Shown here: positions 34,265 through 45,062 of the stretch, one piece after another
Numbering within the stretch: position 1 is the stretch's first letter
How the letters are laid out: every line of letters begins with the position of its first letter
Source of the DNA: Endomychus coccineus
Taxonomy: Eukaryota > Arthropoda > Insecta > Coleoptera > Endomychidae
Reading direction: 5' to 3'
Assembly: GCA_958510875.1 (NCBI GenBank)
Contig: OY294068.1
Coordinates: forward strand, 35,940,297-36,004,296
DNA: 64,000 bases
Translations under genes and position numbers: made by a program
The notes under the pieces: generated by a model
What the model was told of the DNA's origin: nothing
The model's input: the letters and a program-made list of their open reading frames with translations, nothing else
Databases searched by the model: none

Positions 34265-35420
34265 TTGAATATCTTAACTGCATTGTAGGTGGAACATTTA
34301 TTTGACGAAATTGAGGCAAGTCTAAATTGTAAGTATGACGTATGCAGCGGTCATGCAAACTTCCACTATATATTAGTCTACTTTTAAAGTACGGAGAAGT
34401 GGAGGCTACTTTTAAGGTATGGAAGACCAACTAGCTCATATGATATCTGGACAAATTTTCGATCCTAAGCCAGCCTAGATTGTTGATTTTAGCTAATACT
34501 CTGTTATATTTAAGGAGACCAAAAACAAATCTACAACAGTAATTTTGATTTTTTGAAGGCGATATTTAGTAGCACGCAAGGGAAATACAAAACTAAGCCT
34601 TACTAAGTTAAGGATAGATAACACTAAACATTCACAAAGTTTTTTCCTCAAGTTAAAACTTTATTGCAATGGAGTTTCTCGGTTCTGGCTGGGTTTCTTC
34701 CGAAATGGGGAACTTAAAGCACCTGTTTCACAAAAAATCTACGTTGAGCTCTTTGTTTACCGAGTTTATGACGCTGGATAAATTTCAAATTATATTTGCT
34801 TGCTCCTTCTTTGTCATCAAACGTTCGACCGCTGTACTCGTGCTACTATGACGAATATGATTGTAGAATAATCACATGCTTTTTTCATCCATGTTTCAAA
34901 CAAACAGCTACAAATTCCCAACCATTAATCCGTAATAATAATTTATTTGAGTAAGTTCCATGTGAGAATTTACTCATGATCAAACTGATTGAAGTCATAA
35001 TGTTGGTGATTCAGATAAGCATTCGGATTCATATTCTGACACGGAACACACAAATGTTTCTACCCGCATGTATTTCATAATCACCGTTGCTAATACATAT
35101 TCGTGATTCACGTCTGGTCATTTACTAATCAGTGATATACCCTATAAAGCTACGCAATCAGACAGAAAAGGTTGGTTATGATATGGAAATGGGAGATTTG
35201 ATCTTTCCGGGCTTGCATTCACTTTCGCAATGTTAGTTAATTTCTCATGATTTTCATTATCATCTATCAGTTAAGGGAGGAATACTAGCACAACGTTCTA
35301 TTCACATTTCAAGGAAAGTAGGGACTAAGAGGAGGATTACATCTCCTTAAACATTGACAATATTGAATGAATTTTTTCAATTCATGTCTTAACCGTTACT
35401 TCTGTGCTTACAGATTTTTT
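34265..35420. other. No feature recognised
   Basis: AT-rich interval. A 60-codon frame at 34,669 has no identifiable motif. Confidence 0.25.
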
Positions 35421-35421
35421 T

Positions 35422-36845
35422 AAAGCTATTGCATAGCTTTTATCGCGGGCTTTGAGCGCGGCGACCGAATCAAGAAATTCCGTAACGAAAATAAAACCTA
35501 ACACCCCCCACTCCGCCTACCATGTAGCTCGGTCGAGCGTTCGCTTAACGTGTATGTATATGGTACGAATGTACGAAGCTCGCACGAATCGAGACGAGCT
35601 GCTCCGAAATCGGACGAATACGTAAGCAGCTGTTTGTGAAAAAGTATACAGGTTCGGAAATTATTTATCTTGGGTATGGTGGCTTCATGAGAGCGTAAAG
35701 AATAGCTTGCTATATGATAGAGAGAGCATTACAATTTCAGGCCGGTCAGCTCGTAACGTAGGACGTTAGTATCATACCAGCACCAGTCGGGCGAATGTGC
35801 GAGTAGCAGTTAACGCCTCGGGTGGGGTAAGGGGAGGGGCGCATAGCAGTGCGTCTCTCTTGTTTATGTGGTATTATCATATCATTGCGTTCCTTGTTGC
35901 ATGTGTAGATTTATGTCTATACCCCAGAAGAATTATTTCCGATACTGTATAGGTGTATAGGTATCTATCATATCTTTATAATGCCACACTCACCGCATGT
36001 GCGCCCCGTAAGTATACATGTAGGTATATATACTGTGTTGTAGATACTGTTCCAAAAGGTGGGGTAGCTATTTAACAAAATAATAATGATGTTACTAATA
36101 TTATGACTCCGAATATTGAAATAAATATTGAACACGTTAGCGATGTTAATGTTAGGCGCTCATTTGTTGGAGATATTTGTGCGTGCTTATGCAAACTTAG
36201 AAATGGCCTACACATAGTCATGGTAGCAATTTACATTTCTCCGAATCCAAAATTGGACGAGGTAGAGCATTTTATTCATCCCACTTTACTGGAGTACACT
36301 GAAGAAGGGTCGAAAATACTTGGTGCAAATGGTAATAAATTTCCACTTATCTTGGCTGGCGATTTCAACATCAACTTCGCTGATAAAAAATCAGAGCGGT
36401 TGACAACTTTTCTTTCGGAAAAATTGAATTTGAAAATGAATAATGATCCACAAGAATCCACAACAAAATATGGGACCACCATTGACGCGGTATTTTCCAG
36501 ATATTTAGAGGATATCAAGTTCCAAACTTATGTTTCTTATTTCAGTTACCATAAACCTATAGTATCAATGATAAAAATTCCTGAATAACCTACATGTATT
36601 GTAAGATAATAAAAATATTTTAAACGATATTAACATTTCATTTATTCAATAGAAGAAAGAAATTTGTTTTCTTATGGGTCACCACGCTCAAAAAGTGTGA
36701 CTTGAATTAATATCAAAAAATAACTTGAATTAATGTCAAAGAAAAAAAAACACCGCATAAATAAAAAATAAATGAATAATTATAATTGTATAAGTTGATG
36801 AAAAATGCTATGCAATAGCTTTACCGCGGCAGTCTCCGAGTGCCA
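35422..36845 (+). mobile_element. Helentron-like element remnant with endonuclease domain
   Basis: The 161-codon frame at 36,103-36,588 reads VRRSFVGDICACLCKLRNGL, VMVAIYISPN, FPLILAGDFNINFA, TTKYGTTIDAVFSR and YVSYFSYHKPIVS. This is an exonuclease-endonuclease-phosphatase fold; GDFNIN, the TTIDAVF segment and SYHKPI mark the type fused to Rep/helicase proteins of Helentrons (from memory of the family, not a search). The Rep and helicase parts are missing. The ends carry a quasi-palindrome: AAAGCTAT-TGC-ATAGCTTT at 35,422-35,440, and GCTAT-GCA-ATAGC at 36,807-36,819 followed by TTTACCGCGGCAG, resembling TTTTATCGCGGGC after the first. GC is raised near 35.45-35.85 kb. Identity as a Helentron is an inference. 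Confidence 0.55.
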
Positions 36846-36929
36846 CACGTTTTTTATTACATTTTTCGGCGAAGGCTCTTGACCCTTAACGCCTTAACGC
36901 TCCTCCACTCACGAAACATTCAAATTGAT

Positions 36930-37265
36930 ATATTACAACGCTCTGACGCATTCAAATAGTGTATTGAAAATTGAGACATCCTCATCCGCTGATAAGAGCA
37001 GCCTCACCATATTGGTTTGTGCTCCGTGCCGGGTGTGTAACAATTTCCAGAGTACATCCATATTCTGTTGATATATGCTACAGTTGAAGAGAATGTGGTT
37101 TAGGTCGCATTTGGAGGAGTTGTTACACTCGCATTTGTTGTTTTCTGATAAATTCATCCTGTGGTGGTGCGATTGGAATCTTCCAAGATTGACTATAATC
37201 CTGATTAGGGTAGTGAATTTTTTTTCAGGGGTAGTAAAATTGCCAACTCATCCCACCTATCGAAC
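36930..37265 (-). mobile_element. Non-LTR retrotransposon ORF2 tail
   Basis: Minus strand: FTTLIRIIVNLGRFQSHHHR, MNLSENNKCECNNSSKCDLN, HILFNCSIYQQN, and on to DVSIFNTLFECVRAL and a stop at 36,933. This is the end of the RNase H/post-RT region and the C-C-H-C knuckle (CECN...CDLNHILFNC) of I/Jockey-type LINEs. The frame is intact over about 110 codons; everything upstream is missing. Confidence 0.65.
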
Positions 37266-37319
37266 AATTTCTCACGTTTATTCATCTTGATAATGTTAAA
37301 TAGTTTAAGTTATGTCCAT

Positions 37320-38170
37320 AAAGTAGAAAACTTTTGGCTTCCGGATGGATTCCACGTCACAATTGCACTACTTGATGCATAAGTTTCGCCAACCATTACA
37401 GGTAGCATCTTCAGCGTAGGCTTGGAGCTTGAACTGAAAAACTGATTGTTCTGGTATCTGTAGCGGTATTTATTGTGAGCAAAAACCTTTACGCTACACA
37501 GTTCACTGCCTTCATTCCGGCGATTGACTCCGTTCTGGCACCTGACCCTGCCGTTGTGGGATCCTGTGCGAAGTGAAATTTTCGAGGATGGGTTCCAAAT
37601 GTTGGGAAGGTAATATCCTGAGTCACGGCTTAGATTATTTGGATGTTTAAGTATTTATATCGCTTCAAAAATTTTTCGCTGATAGAAGTTTCTGGCTCGG
37701 GCTAGGATTTTATTATTTTGGATTCAACTTCCATGGTGCAACGGATATTGGAATGTAATGAATTTGAGTGATTGAGGAAAAGAATAAGATTTTCGCGACC
37801 ATGATGCCAAACGTTCATTACATCCCAATATCCGGTTCACCATGGAAGTTAAATCAAATGTTCACTACCGTTCCTAGATGTATTTGTTAGTCGATAGATT
37901 GCCGGTACTTTGAGACATTCTCACACACTCACACTGATAGATACCACAATCGCCTTGACCACCCTGCCAAAAAGCAATCTGTCATAAGCTCCTTGGTCCA
38001 CAGAGCTGTCAATTTATACCAACGCCAATCCTTAAAATCAGAACCTTTCATCTATCTTATTATCAAATAATTTCTCCCATTATAACATTCAAAAAACCAT
38101 AAAGAGATTCACTACCCCTCAAATTCCAAACCGGAATTCCACCACCCTTGCTAAACACTGCTTTGATTAT
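37320..38170. mobile_element. Penelope-like pieces joined head to head
   Basis: Left part (37,320-37,763) is minus-strand: endonuclease tail NFYQRKIFEAI, ILKHPNNLSRDSGYY, then 3' UTR with GTAATGGTTGGCGAAAC (37,404-37,388 on the minus strand) and the PLE terminal motif CGGATGGATTCCACGTCACA (37,343-37,362). Right part (37,814-38,165) is plus-strand RT thumb region: HTDRYHNRLDHPAKKQSVIS, SLVHRAVNLYQRQSLKSE, FTTPQIPNRNSTTL-like. The two meet at an inverted repeat of about 42 bp (37,721-37,763 and 37,814-37,855). Both parts match the PLE at 62.7-63.6 kb. Frameshifts and stops throughout. Confidence 0.75.
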
Positions 38171-38509
38171 AATCATCAATCCGATTACAAAAATGTGAAT
38201 ATTTCATCTAAGGAAACTGGAAACCAATTATTATAGATTATCTATTGTGGAAATGGACTCCAAATCTGTTAATCTTAGGACAGATATTCAGACATCTAGT
38301 CAGATTTATACTAATTTAATAATTAAAGCTCTTGCAAATTCCTTCAGGCGTCTTTATAATGTTGAAAGTGTATTTAAGGGAAAATGCTCAAAAGTAATGT
38401 TCCAATAACGTCTGACACAACCTTTTTCTGTTACCTAATGAATTTTAACATCTGGTTCGGAAGTAGATATCAACGTAATAAATAGTTTTGGTCTTCAGTC
38501 GTTGAGACA

Positions 38510-38820
38510 TTGCACTAACATGCGTTTGTATATTATGAGAATATTACCAAATAGTGGATTCTTGATATATTTTATACTTGAAACATTGATGTGGTACAAT
38601 TTCGGTTATTCGTGGTTCTGTTCGTTTCGGCACCGTGGGCATTTTCAATTGAAATTGGTGGGATAAGGACGCTTTGTGCAAATACAATTAGTTTTAAGAA
38701 ATTCCATTTTGGACGTAATAAATCTTCTGATGATGGTCGTGAGACTGAAATGTATGTAAAGATGAAAATATAAAACATAAGTGTTAATGTGACCTATTTC
38801 CTGAGAATTTATATATAATA
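38510..38820 (+). repeat. 300-bp dispersed repeat (family B) with hammerhead-like core, copy 1
   Basis: Shares order and sequence with 42,095-42,395 (minus), 55,943-56,243 (minus) and 56,278-56,470 (plus): GAGAATATTACCAAATAGTG, GGGCATTTTCAATTGAAATT, GGACGCTTTGTGCAAATAC, TCTTCTGATGATGGTCGTGA then GACTGAAATG, TGTGACCTATTTCCTGAGAA. The CTGATGA - TGGTC/GACT stem with GTGA loop - GAAA arrangement resembles a hammerhead core. No coding potential beyond chance frames. Confidence 0.6.
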
Positions 38821-39555
38821 TAAGATTTATTCTTGTTTTATTCGCATATATAAACTATAATTATCTGAAAATGGAGCCAAATGATGTACAAAAAATTTTA
38901 TACATTGAATCCATTATCTTTGCATACCTGAGGATGAGGCGTAATAATTGTCCTCGAAACCATGTAGTACGGATCCACAAGAAAAAATGGATCGTGAGAA
39001 TTGAATATTACAATATTAATATCAATATGAACTCACACTTGGGGTGAAACCAATTTTTTATTCTTAGTGTTAATCCTATATTGAATAGTCTAAGTTTACT
39101 CTGTAATTTAGAAAATTTAATTCTACATAACTTAATGTATACTTACATGAAATCGTGGCCCATTGAGCAAAGAAACTTCATATATAAAAACGCTTACGTG
39201 GAATCATATACTAAAACTGTTCTCATTGGTCAGTTTTGCGAAAGCTGTATAAACGCATATTTAGGACACACGGAATGATCTCAAACCAAATCGCTATACG
39301 ACAGTGTTCAATTCAATGTATCTCTTTAAAACCTTTTCTGGTCCACGGAATCTTAGTTACAATTATGCTCAAATGGGTTTGTTTTACTGTAAATCTCTTC
39401 TATTTCCCCAAAGGTTCACGTCATTATGAGGAGTTGCAATGTTAAAGCTTTTACGGAACAATTAACATTTCAATTAGGTTGGGATGTTAAAGTTTGAATA
39501 CATCTCTGATATCGTATTAGCAGAAATCAAATGTGAAGTTTGCGGCAGGGCTAAA
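38821..39555. other. No feature recognised
   Basis: AT-rich interval with short chance frames only. Confidence 0.2.
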
Positions 39556-39559
39556 ATAG

Positions 39560-39905
39560 TAAATACGAGCCTTACGGTTATTATTTTCGTAAAAGGTCAG
39601 GCATGCTGTTTTACAGCCGAAATACGCTCGCATCGGCGTGCTTCGAGTAATAAAATTTTGAGTTCCACCAGTCGCCCGTCTACTTATATTAAAGGCATAA
39701 TGAAACGTCTCTGTCTTCTGAAAGTTAATGTATTAAGGGTGAATTGAGTAATAAAATAACCTTGTACAGCTAATGGCTTTAATTTATTTTATGTCAAGTA
39801 CATTACACGTGTTTACTTGGGCTTCTGCCGTTCAAAATGTGGCAAACAAATTGGTAGTAGAGTGGAACGTGTTTACTCAAGAGTCAGGGTTGATATGAAT
39901 ATAAA
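39560..39905 (+). repeat. Dispersed repeat (family C), copy 1
   Basis: About 330 bases that recur at 51,370-51,600 and 60,890-61,260 in the same orientation. Shared anchors: GTCAGGCATGCTGTTTTACA, GGCGTGCTTCGAGTAATAAA, TTAAGGGTGAATTGAGTAAT, GCTAATGGCTTTAATTTA, then a TGTTTACTTGGG...TTCAAA(A)TGTGGCAAA-type block. No coding sequence or terminal inverted repeats that I can define. The type of element is unknown. Confidence 0.55.
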
Positions 39906-39989
39906 GCCAAACAAGCTATGAGTATTATTTTGAATCATGTGGATATATTTGAGCCCCAGAATTTAATTTTAAATATCATGCAATGTTAT

Positions 39990-41640
39990 GTATTTAACAC
40001 ATCATCTTCCAGTCATTAAGCCTCAATTTAAATATAGCCACAAATGTCAGTGGATCGAGTAATTATCCTATCCTCCTTGTGTTCACATCACTACCTACCA
40101 CTCACCGGTCTTTTTCCTCTTGTGAAAATCAAAATTGCCAACAAAACTCTATTAACAATCGAATCAGTTCATTCATTCTTTTAGACATCAAATCAACAAT
40201 ACATAAATTCAAAAAATCGTATAGAAAATATTTATAATTTTTGGAAAAGTTAGGTCACAAGTCATTCTCATTCTCTCACGTTTCGTATTTCCATGTAAGA
40301 GATATTATTAACAAAATATCAAATAAAAAAAGTAAAGACTATTATAACCTCAATATAGACCTAATTGAGAATGTAATTAACATTCTTATTTATCCGTTAA
40401 CCAAATTATTAAATCAATGTATAGACGCCGGAATATACCCTGATGCCCTTAAAATTACGAAGGTTATTCCTGTGCATGAAAAAGGATCTAAAGACGACAT
40501 GAACAATTATAGACCAATAGCTATAGTTCCACTTCTTCCAAAAATTTTTGAATTGTGCTTGAAATATCAGATAACCTAATATTTTGAGAAGTCGAACATT
40601 TTTTATTGCAATCAGTTTGGTTTCCGTAAAAATGGGAGCACCAATGATGCTGTAAATAAACTCACAGAGCGGTATGGGAAAAGGGTTCGTCATAGGTACA
40701 TTCTTTTATGACCTAAGCAAAACTTTCGACCTGGTTCCTCCTTCCAGTCTTGTTCATAAACTGAAATTTTACAAATTTCATGACAATAGCTGTAATTCAA
40801 TTCCCACTTTTTCATCCAACCAAAAACAGTACACTGTCATCAATGGAACCTCTTCGGAACATGGTGAGGTTGTCTGTGGAGTTCTACAGGGATATGGCCT
40901 TGGTCCGCTACTGTTCCTTATTTACATTAATGATCCGGTTCTGAAAGAGATTTGGTGGCTTGCTTGAGTGATTCTCAAGGAAGTCCTTCTGAACGGTTTT
41001 GTGCAAATGAACTGTCCGTAAACCTTAACAAAACTGGTATAATGTTATTCACATACAGAAACATTACTTTTGAAAACCCTGACTATATAAAGTTTTTGGG
41101 TATCTTGTGTGATCCAGTCCTCAGTTGGGAATGTCATGTTGATAGTGTAGCTAACAAAATCTAAAAAATATTTTCTTGGTAAGAAATTTAGTAAACTACT
41201 TGCCTGAGGAGGCGATGCGCATGGCATACTTCTCCCTTATTCAGTCGCATATGTCATATGCCCTGACAGGCTGGGGTGATTCACCTCATTCAGATGATTT
41301 TTTGCCTTCAAAAAAAAGTGTTGAGAATCTTTACAAAGAAACATTTTAGAGATGACATTAGAAACAGTTTTATTGATTTCAAAATTATGACTTTTCCTTC
41401 ACTATATATTTATAATTGCACACTAATGGGTATGTCATCTGATGATAATAATCTGCGAAATTATAATACTAGATGTTGCCATAATATTCATATTGACGAC
41501 TTAAGATTAAATTCGAATCGCTGTTCTGTTAACTATTATAGTAAAATATTTATGAACAAGCTACCCAAAAAGCTAAACGAGTGCTCACTCAATGTTTCTA
41601 AATTCACATTAAAAAAAATTCTGTCTTAATCATGCATTCT
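39990..41640 (+). mobile_element. Non-LTR retrotransposon, reverse transcriptase region, decayed
   Basis: Pieces in order: pre-RT (LDIKSTIHKFKKS; VRDIINKISNKKSKDYYNLN), RT palm (NQCIDAGIYPDALKITKVIP, NYRPIAIVPLLPKIFE), after a frameshift at 40,580 YFEKSNIFYCNQFGFRKNGS, motif A YDLSKTFDLVPPSSL with its aspartate, VCGVLQGYGLGPLLFLIYIN, then a deletion at about 40,950 that removes the catalytic YADD block, LSVNLNKTGIMLFTYRN, IKFLGILCDPVLSWECHVDS, and the C-terminal region to 41,626 (KKVLRIFTKKHFRDD; SKIFMNKLPKKLNE). At least four frameshifts. Typical CR1/Jockey-superclade order; exact clade not fixed. Confidence 0.75.
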
Positions 41641-41881
41641 ACTCCATAAAAGAATTTTTGCTACCTCATTGGCCAATTGATTGCTATGAATAGTTTCGAA
41701 TGGGTTTATATAAATTTTGTATGGCATGTCATACATGTCCACTCAAATTTGTTGAGTCCATTCTGTGTTCCATATAAATTATTAACTACATTTACTCACA
41801 AACATTTTGAATTTTTTTTCGTATATAAATATCTTATTATATCATTCTCATATTTTATTTGACAAATGTAAACAATAGTTT

Positions 41882-42990
41882 ATGCATGCAATAAAAACTC
41901 TTACTCTCTTACTCAAATGTTTGTTTTTGAAAGTATCTTTAACATTTACATCGAAGGGTATATTTTTCAATTGTGGTTTTGAACAGAAACAAAGCGAAAA
42001 TTGTCTTGAGAAAACCTGCATAATTTGCGGAAAACTGCACAATTTGACCCCAAAAATATTTCTCCCTTATGTTTCCAGTATTTCACAACTATTGTATAGA
42101 AATTCTCAGGAAATAGGTCACACTGACTCATATGACTATTATTTACATATCCACGTATGTTTCAGTCTCACGATCATCATCAGAAGACGTATCAATGTCT
42201 AAAACGTGATTTCTTAAAACTAATTGTATCAGCACATAGCGTCCTTATCGCAACAATTTCCACTAAAAATGCCCACTTCACCGAAACGAACAGAAACACG
42301 AATAATCGAAAATTTGACACATTAGTGTTTTAAGTATATAAATATGTATCAACAATTCACTGCTTAGCAATTTTCTTATAATATACGAGCTCCTGTCAAA
42401 AAGTCTGTATACGACTGAAACCAAAAAATATAACGCTCAAGTATCTACTTTCGAACCAGATGTTAAAGAGTTATGAGGTTATAGAAAAAGGTAGTCAGAC
42501 CTTATTAGATCATCTATCAATTTCCTCATTGCCTCTCTATTCATAAATATATCAGTCGCCCCGGCATTGAGTAGCATCCAAAACCGTTGGGCAGACATTG
42601 AAAACCACACACCTCCAGATCAATTTGAATTTACAAATGCAACAAAGTTCCGTTTAGAATGCACTTATCCTCAACACGGTGAGCAACATTTTGGGCGAAC
42701 TAGAATTAAGGAACATTTTAATTTGAAAAAAGGAGATTCAAAAGTTGTAAACCATATTGAAGAAACTGATCATCATTTTAGAGATGATTTTGATATTCTC
42801 TTTAAGTCAGTTAAGAGTAAAATATTAAACAACTTAGAAAAAATTGAAACTAATAAGTTTAAAAATACAGGAAACCTTCTAAGTGATAAAAAAGACTTTA
42901 CCAATTCTCCATCATTAATCTCATTTGTAAGTAACTCTAATCTCACTGTACATGTACCTCACTCATCCCCACCTTCTTAATATTTTATTT
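41882..42990 (+). mobile_element. Penelope-like endonuclease region interrupted by a 300-bp repeat
   Basis: The 137-codon frame 42,567-42,980 reads FEFTNATKFRLECTY, EQHFGRTRIKEHFNLKKGDS, KVVNHIEETDHHF, SKILNNLEKIETNKF and on. This is a PLE GIY-YIG domain: the first motif is worn (usual GVYxLxC), FGRT replaces YIGxT, and REH...H and the glutamate are present. Upstream (41,882-42,090) IICGKLHNLTPKIFLPYVSS resembles the hinge between RT and endonuclease (xxLPYVxxIS). Between them lies a minus-strand copy of the 300-bp family B repeat (42,095-42,395). Confidence 0.6.
42095..42395 (-). repeat. 300-bp dispersed repeat (family B), copy 2
   Basis: Minus-strand copy of the repeat at 38.5 kb. It keeps TCTTCTGATGATGATCGTGA then GACTGAAACATACG and, further 3', GAGTC-AGTGTGACC; of the four copies, this is the only one with a GUC triplet (42,138-42,136) at about the place where a hammerhead would cleave. 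It sits within PLE-related sequence. Confidence 0.6.
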
Positions 42991-43115
42991 TAATATTTAA
43001 GATATGAATTTTCAACAAATAAGCACCAGAACCATCCAAAATGCATAATATGTACCTCACAATATACATTAACACAATGATAAAAAATATCATATATATA
43101 ATATACAACCAGGAG

Positions 43116-43319
43116 TTATTCTTTTGGAACTAGAACTTCAGGTATAATATTATCCTTGTCAAGATTGCAACAAAAGTTACATCGGTTAAGGTAAAGGTCA
43201 TAATCTAGGGGAATCACTTCACATAAAAGTAGGTAATTGCGGGCTACATCCTGAGAGATGCGCTCAAGCAGAACTTTGGAAGCATTATGATCCAGTGAGA
43301 GTATAAGTGAGGGAGTCAC
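43116..43319 (-). CDS. Unidentified open frame
   Basis: Minus-strand frame of 67 codons: SLDHNASKVLLERISQDVAR, NYLLLCEVIPLDYDLYLNRC, NFCCNLDKDNIIPEVLVPKE, stop. Composition is unlike the chance frames around it (acidic and leucine-rich, with a CNFCC cluster) and no long AT-rich run. I do not recognise it, and there is no clear splice acceptor or start context. It could be a last exon, a piece of a mobile element, or chance. Confidence 0.25.
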   Translation of the reverse strand: MTPSLILSLDHNASKVLLERISQDVARNYLLLCEVIPLDYDLYLNRCNFCCNLDKDNIIPEVLVPKE

Positions 43320-44040
43320 ACACGCCTAAGTGAACCTTTTGAGAGATGTCTTGTATATTTGAAGAAAAAAATTGCACCAACGAAACGAGGCATTAATCAC
43401 TTATGTGGAATATATTCCTTCTCACTGACAATAATCTTTTAACTTACAACAAATGTCACTACGAATAAATAAAATTGCCAACCTACTAGTATAATTCTGA
43501 CTACATGCTCTGAAGACAATGTGACTACTAATTTTGAAATTGTGAATATAATGTTATTCCTGTAATCTAAGGACAATATGTGTTACCTGAGAAGATTCGT
43601 TTATATTTTTTTGTAATTTCAGTTGTACTTGTTCTCTCATTTATATATTCTTTTAATCAAATATTTGTTGAGTTATAAGCCGTGGCAGTAGTTGTTGGAG
43701 GATCATTCAAAGTTCCATAGCGAATTAAATGTTGATATCATCTCATCAGCCTCATTAATACATTATAATATTCTTAGGATTCAATCTATTATGTAGGCCG
43801 GGAAAGGATGAATTAACCCATTTCAAGTAGTGTTTGTCAAAGAGACAAGCAGATGTCTCCAGATCTTTTAATGTGAATTATTCATTGATTAATAAATTCA
43901 TGGAATGATATGGTAATTCTCCTATGTCATTTCTATTCATTTTTGATCGGAATTGAATAGGCATACTAGTTTCCATCAACTCAGTATTTATCTGTAGAAA
44001 ACTTTGAAGGAATTATCACTTGAATGAGTGGCATATAAGT
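43320..44040. other. No feature recognised
   Basis: AT-rich spacer before the foldback element. Confidence 0.2.
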
Positions 44041-44044
44041 CTAA

Positions 44045-45062
44045 TAGTCCAGGCAACGAACCGGAAAAAAAAATAGTAAGCTAGAATTTCGAAATTTTTT
44101 TTGCATTTTGTTCCTAATACCCCATAGATCATTCAGGACTATCAAGACCGCGGGTGCACCTTTCTACCCCCCCAAAACGGGGTTTAAACTCCTCAGAGGA
44201 GCATTCTTATGAAAACAATCCAAAAGTTAAGAAAAATAATGAATTAAGAGCCGAAAATGACCCCTAGTATGTTTTTTGGTTCGCTGATCACGATTCTGCA
44301 GTAAGTTTTCTCGGAAAACTCCCTCCAGATGGGAAATTTGGAAAATTCGTATATAATATATAATTTATAATTTTGTTGCAAAAATGACTTCTATTAGTTT
44401 TTTTGGGTCCGTTGATCACGATTTCGCTGTTATTCTCCCCAAAAAACTCTCTCCAGATGGAAAATTCGGGAAATTTGAGATTTTCCTGAGACGGTTATGA
44501 ATAATAAAGTATAATTTTGTTGCAAAAATGACCTCTAGTAGGTTTTTTGGGTCGCTGATTACGATTCCGCTGTTATTTTCCCCAAAAAACATAATCGTCT
44601 CAGAAAAATCTCAAATTTCCCGAATTTTCCATCTGGAGATAGTTTTTTTGGGAAAAATAATAGTGTAATCGTGATCAGCGACCCAAAAAATCTACTAGAG
44701 GTCATTTTTGCAACAAAGTTATAAATTATATATTATATATAAATTTTCCAAATTTCCCATCTGGAGAGAGTTTTCCGAGAAAACTAACTGCGGAATTGTG
44801 ATCAGCGACCCAAAAAACCTACTAGAAGTCATTTTCGGCTCTTAATTCATCAATATTCTAAACTTTGGATTGTTTTTATAAGAATGCTCCTCTGAGGAGT
44901 TGACACCCCGTTGTGGGGGGTAGAAAGTTCAACCACCGCGGTCTTGATAGTCATGAATGATCTATGGGGTATTGGGAACAAAATGCAAAGAAAATTTGGA
45001 AATTCTAGCTTACTATATATTTTTTTTATTATGGCCTTTTTCCCGGCTCATTGCCTGGACTA
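44045..45062. mobile_element. Foldback element with tandem repeats inside each arm (family A, copy 2)
   Basis: Palindrome of 1,018 bp. Ends TAGTCCAGGCAACGAACCGG (44,045) and CCCGGCTCATTGCCTGGACT then A (45,062), with TAA on both outer sides. Left arm repeats are marked by TTTTTTGGTTCGCTGATCAC (44,272), TTTTTTGGGTCCGTTGATCA (about 44,398) and TTTTTTGGGTCGCTGATTAC (about 44,541), each followed by CGAT and by a CTCCAGATGG(G/A)AAAT block; the right arm mirrors them. It has the same ends and the same repeat motif as the 33.2-34.3 kb element, but the interiors have diverged. No transposase. Confidence 0.8.
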
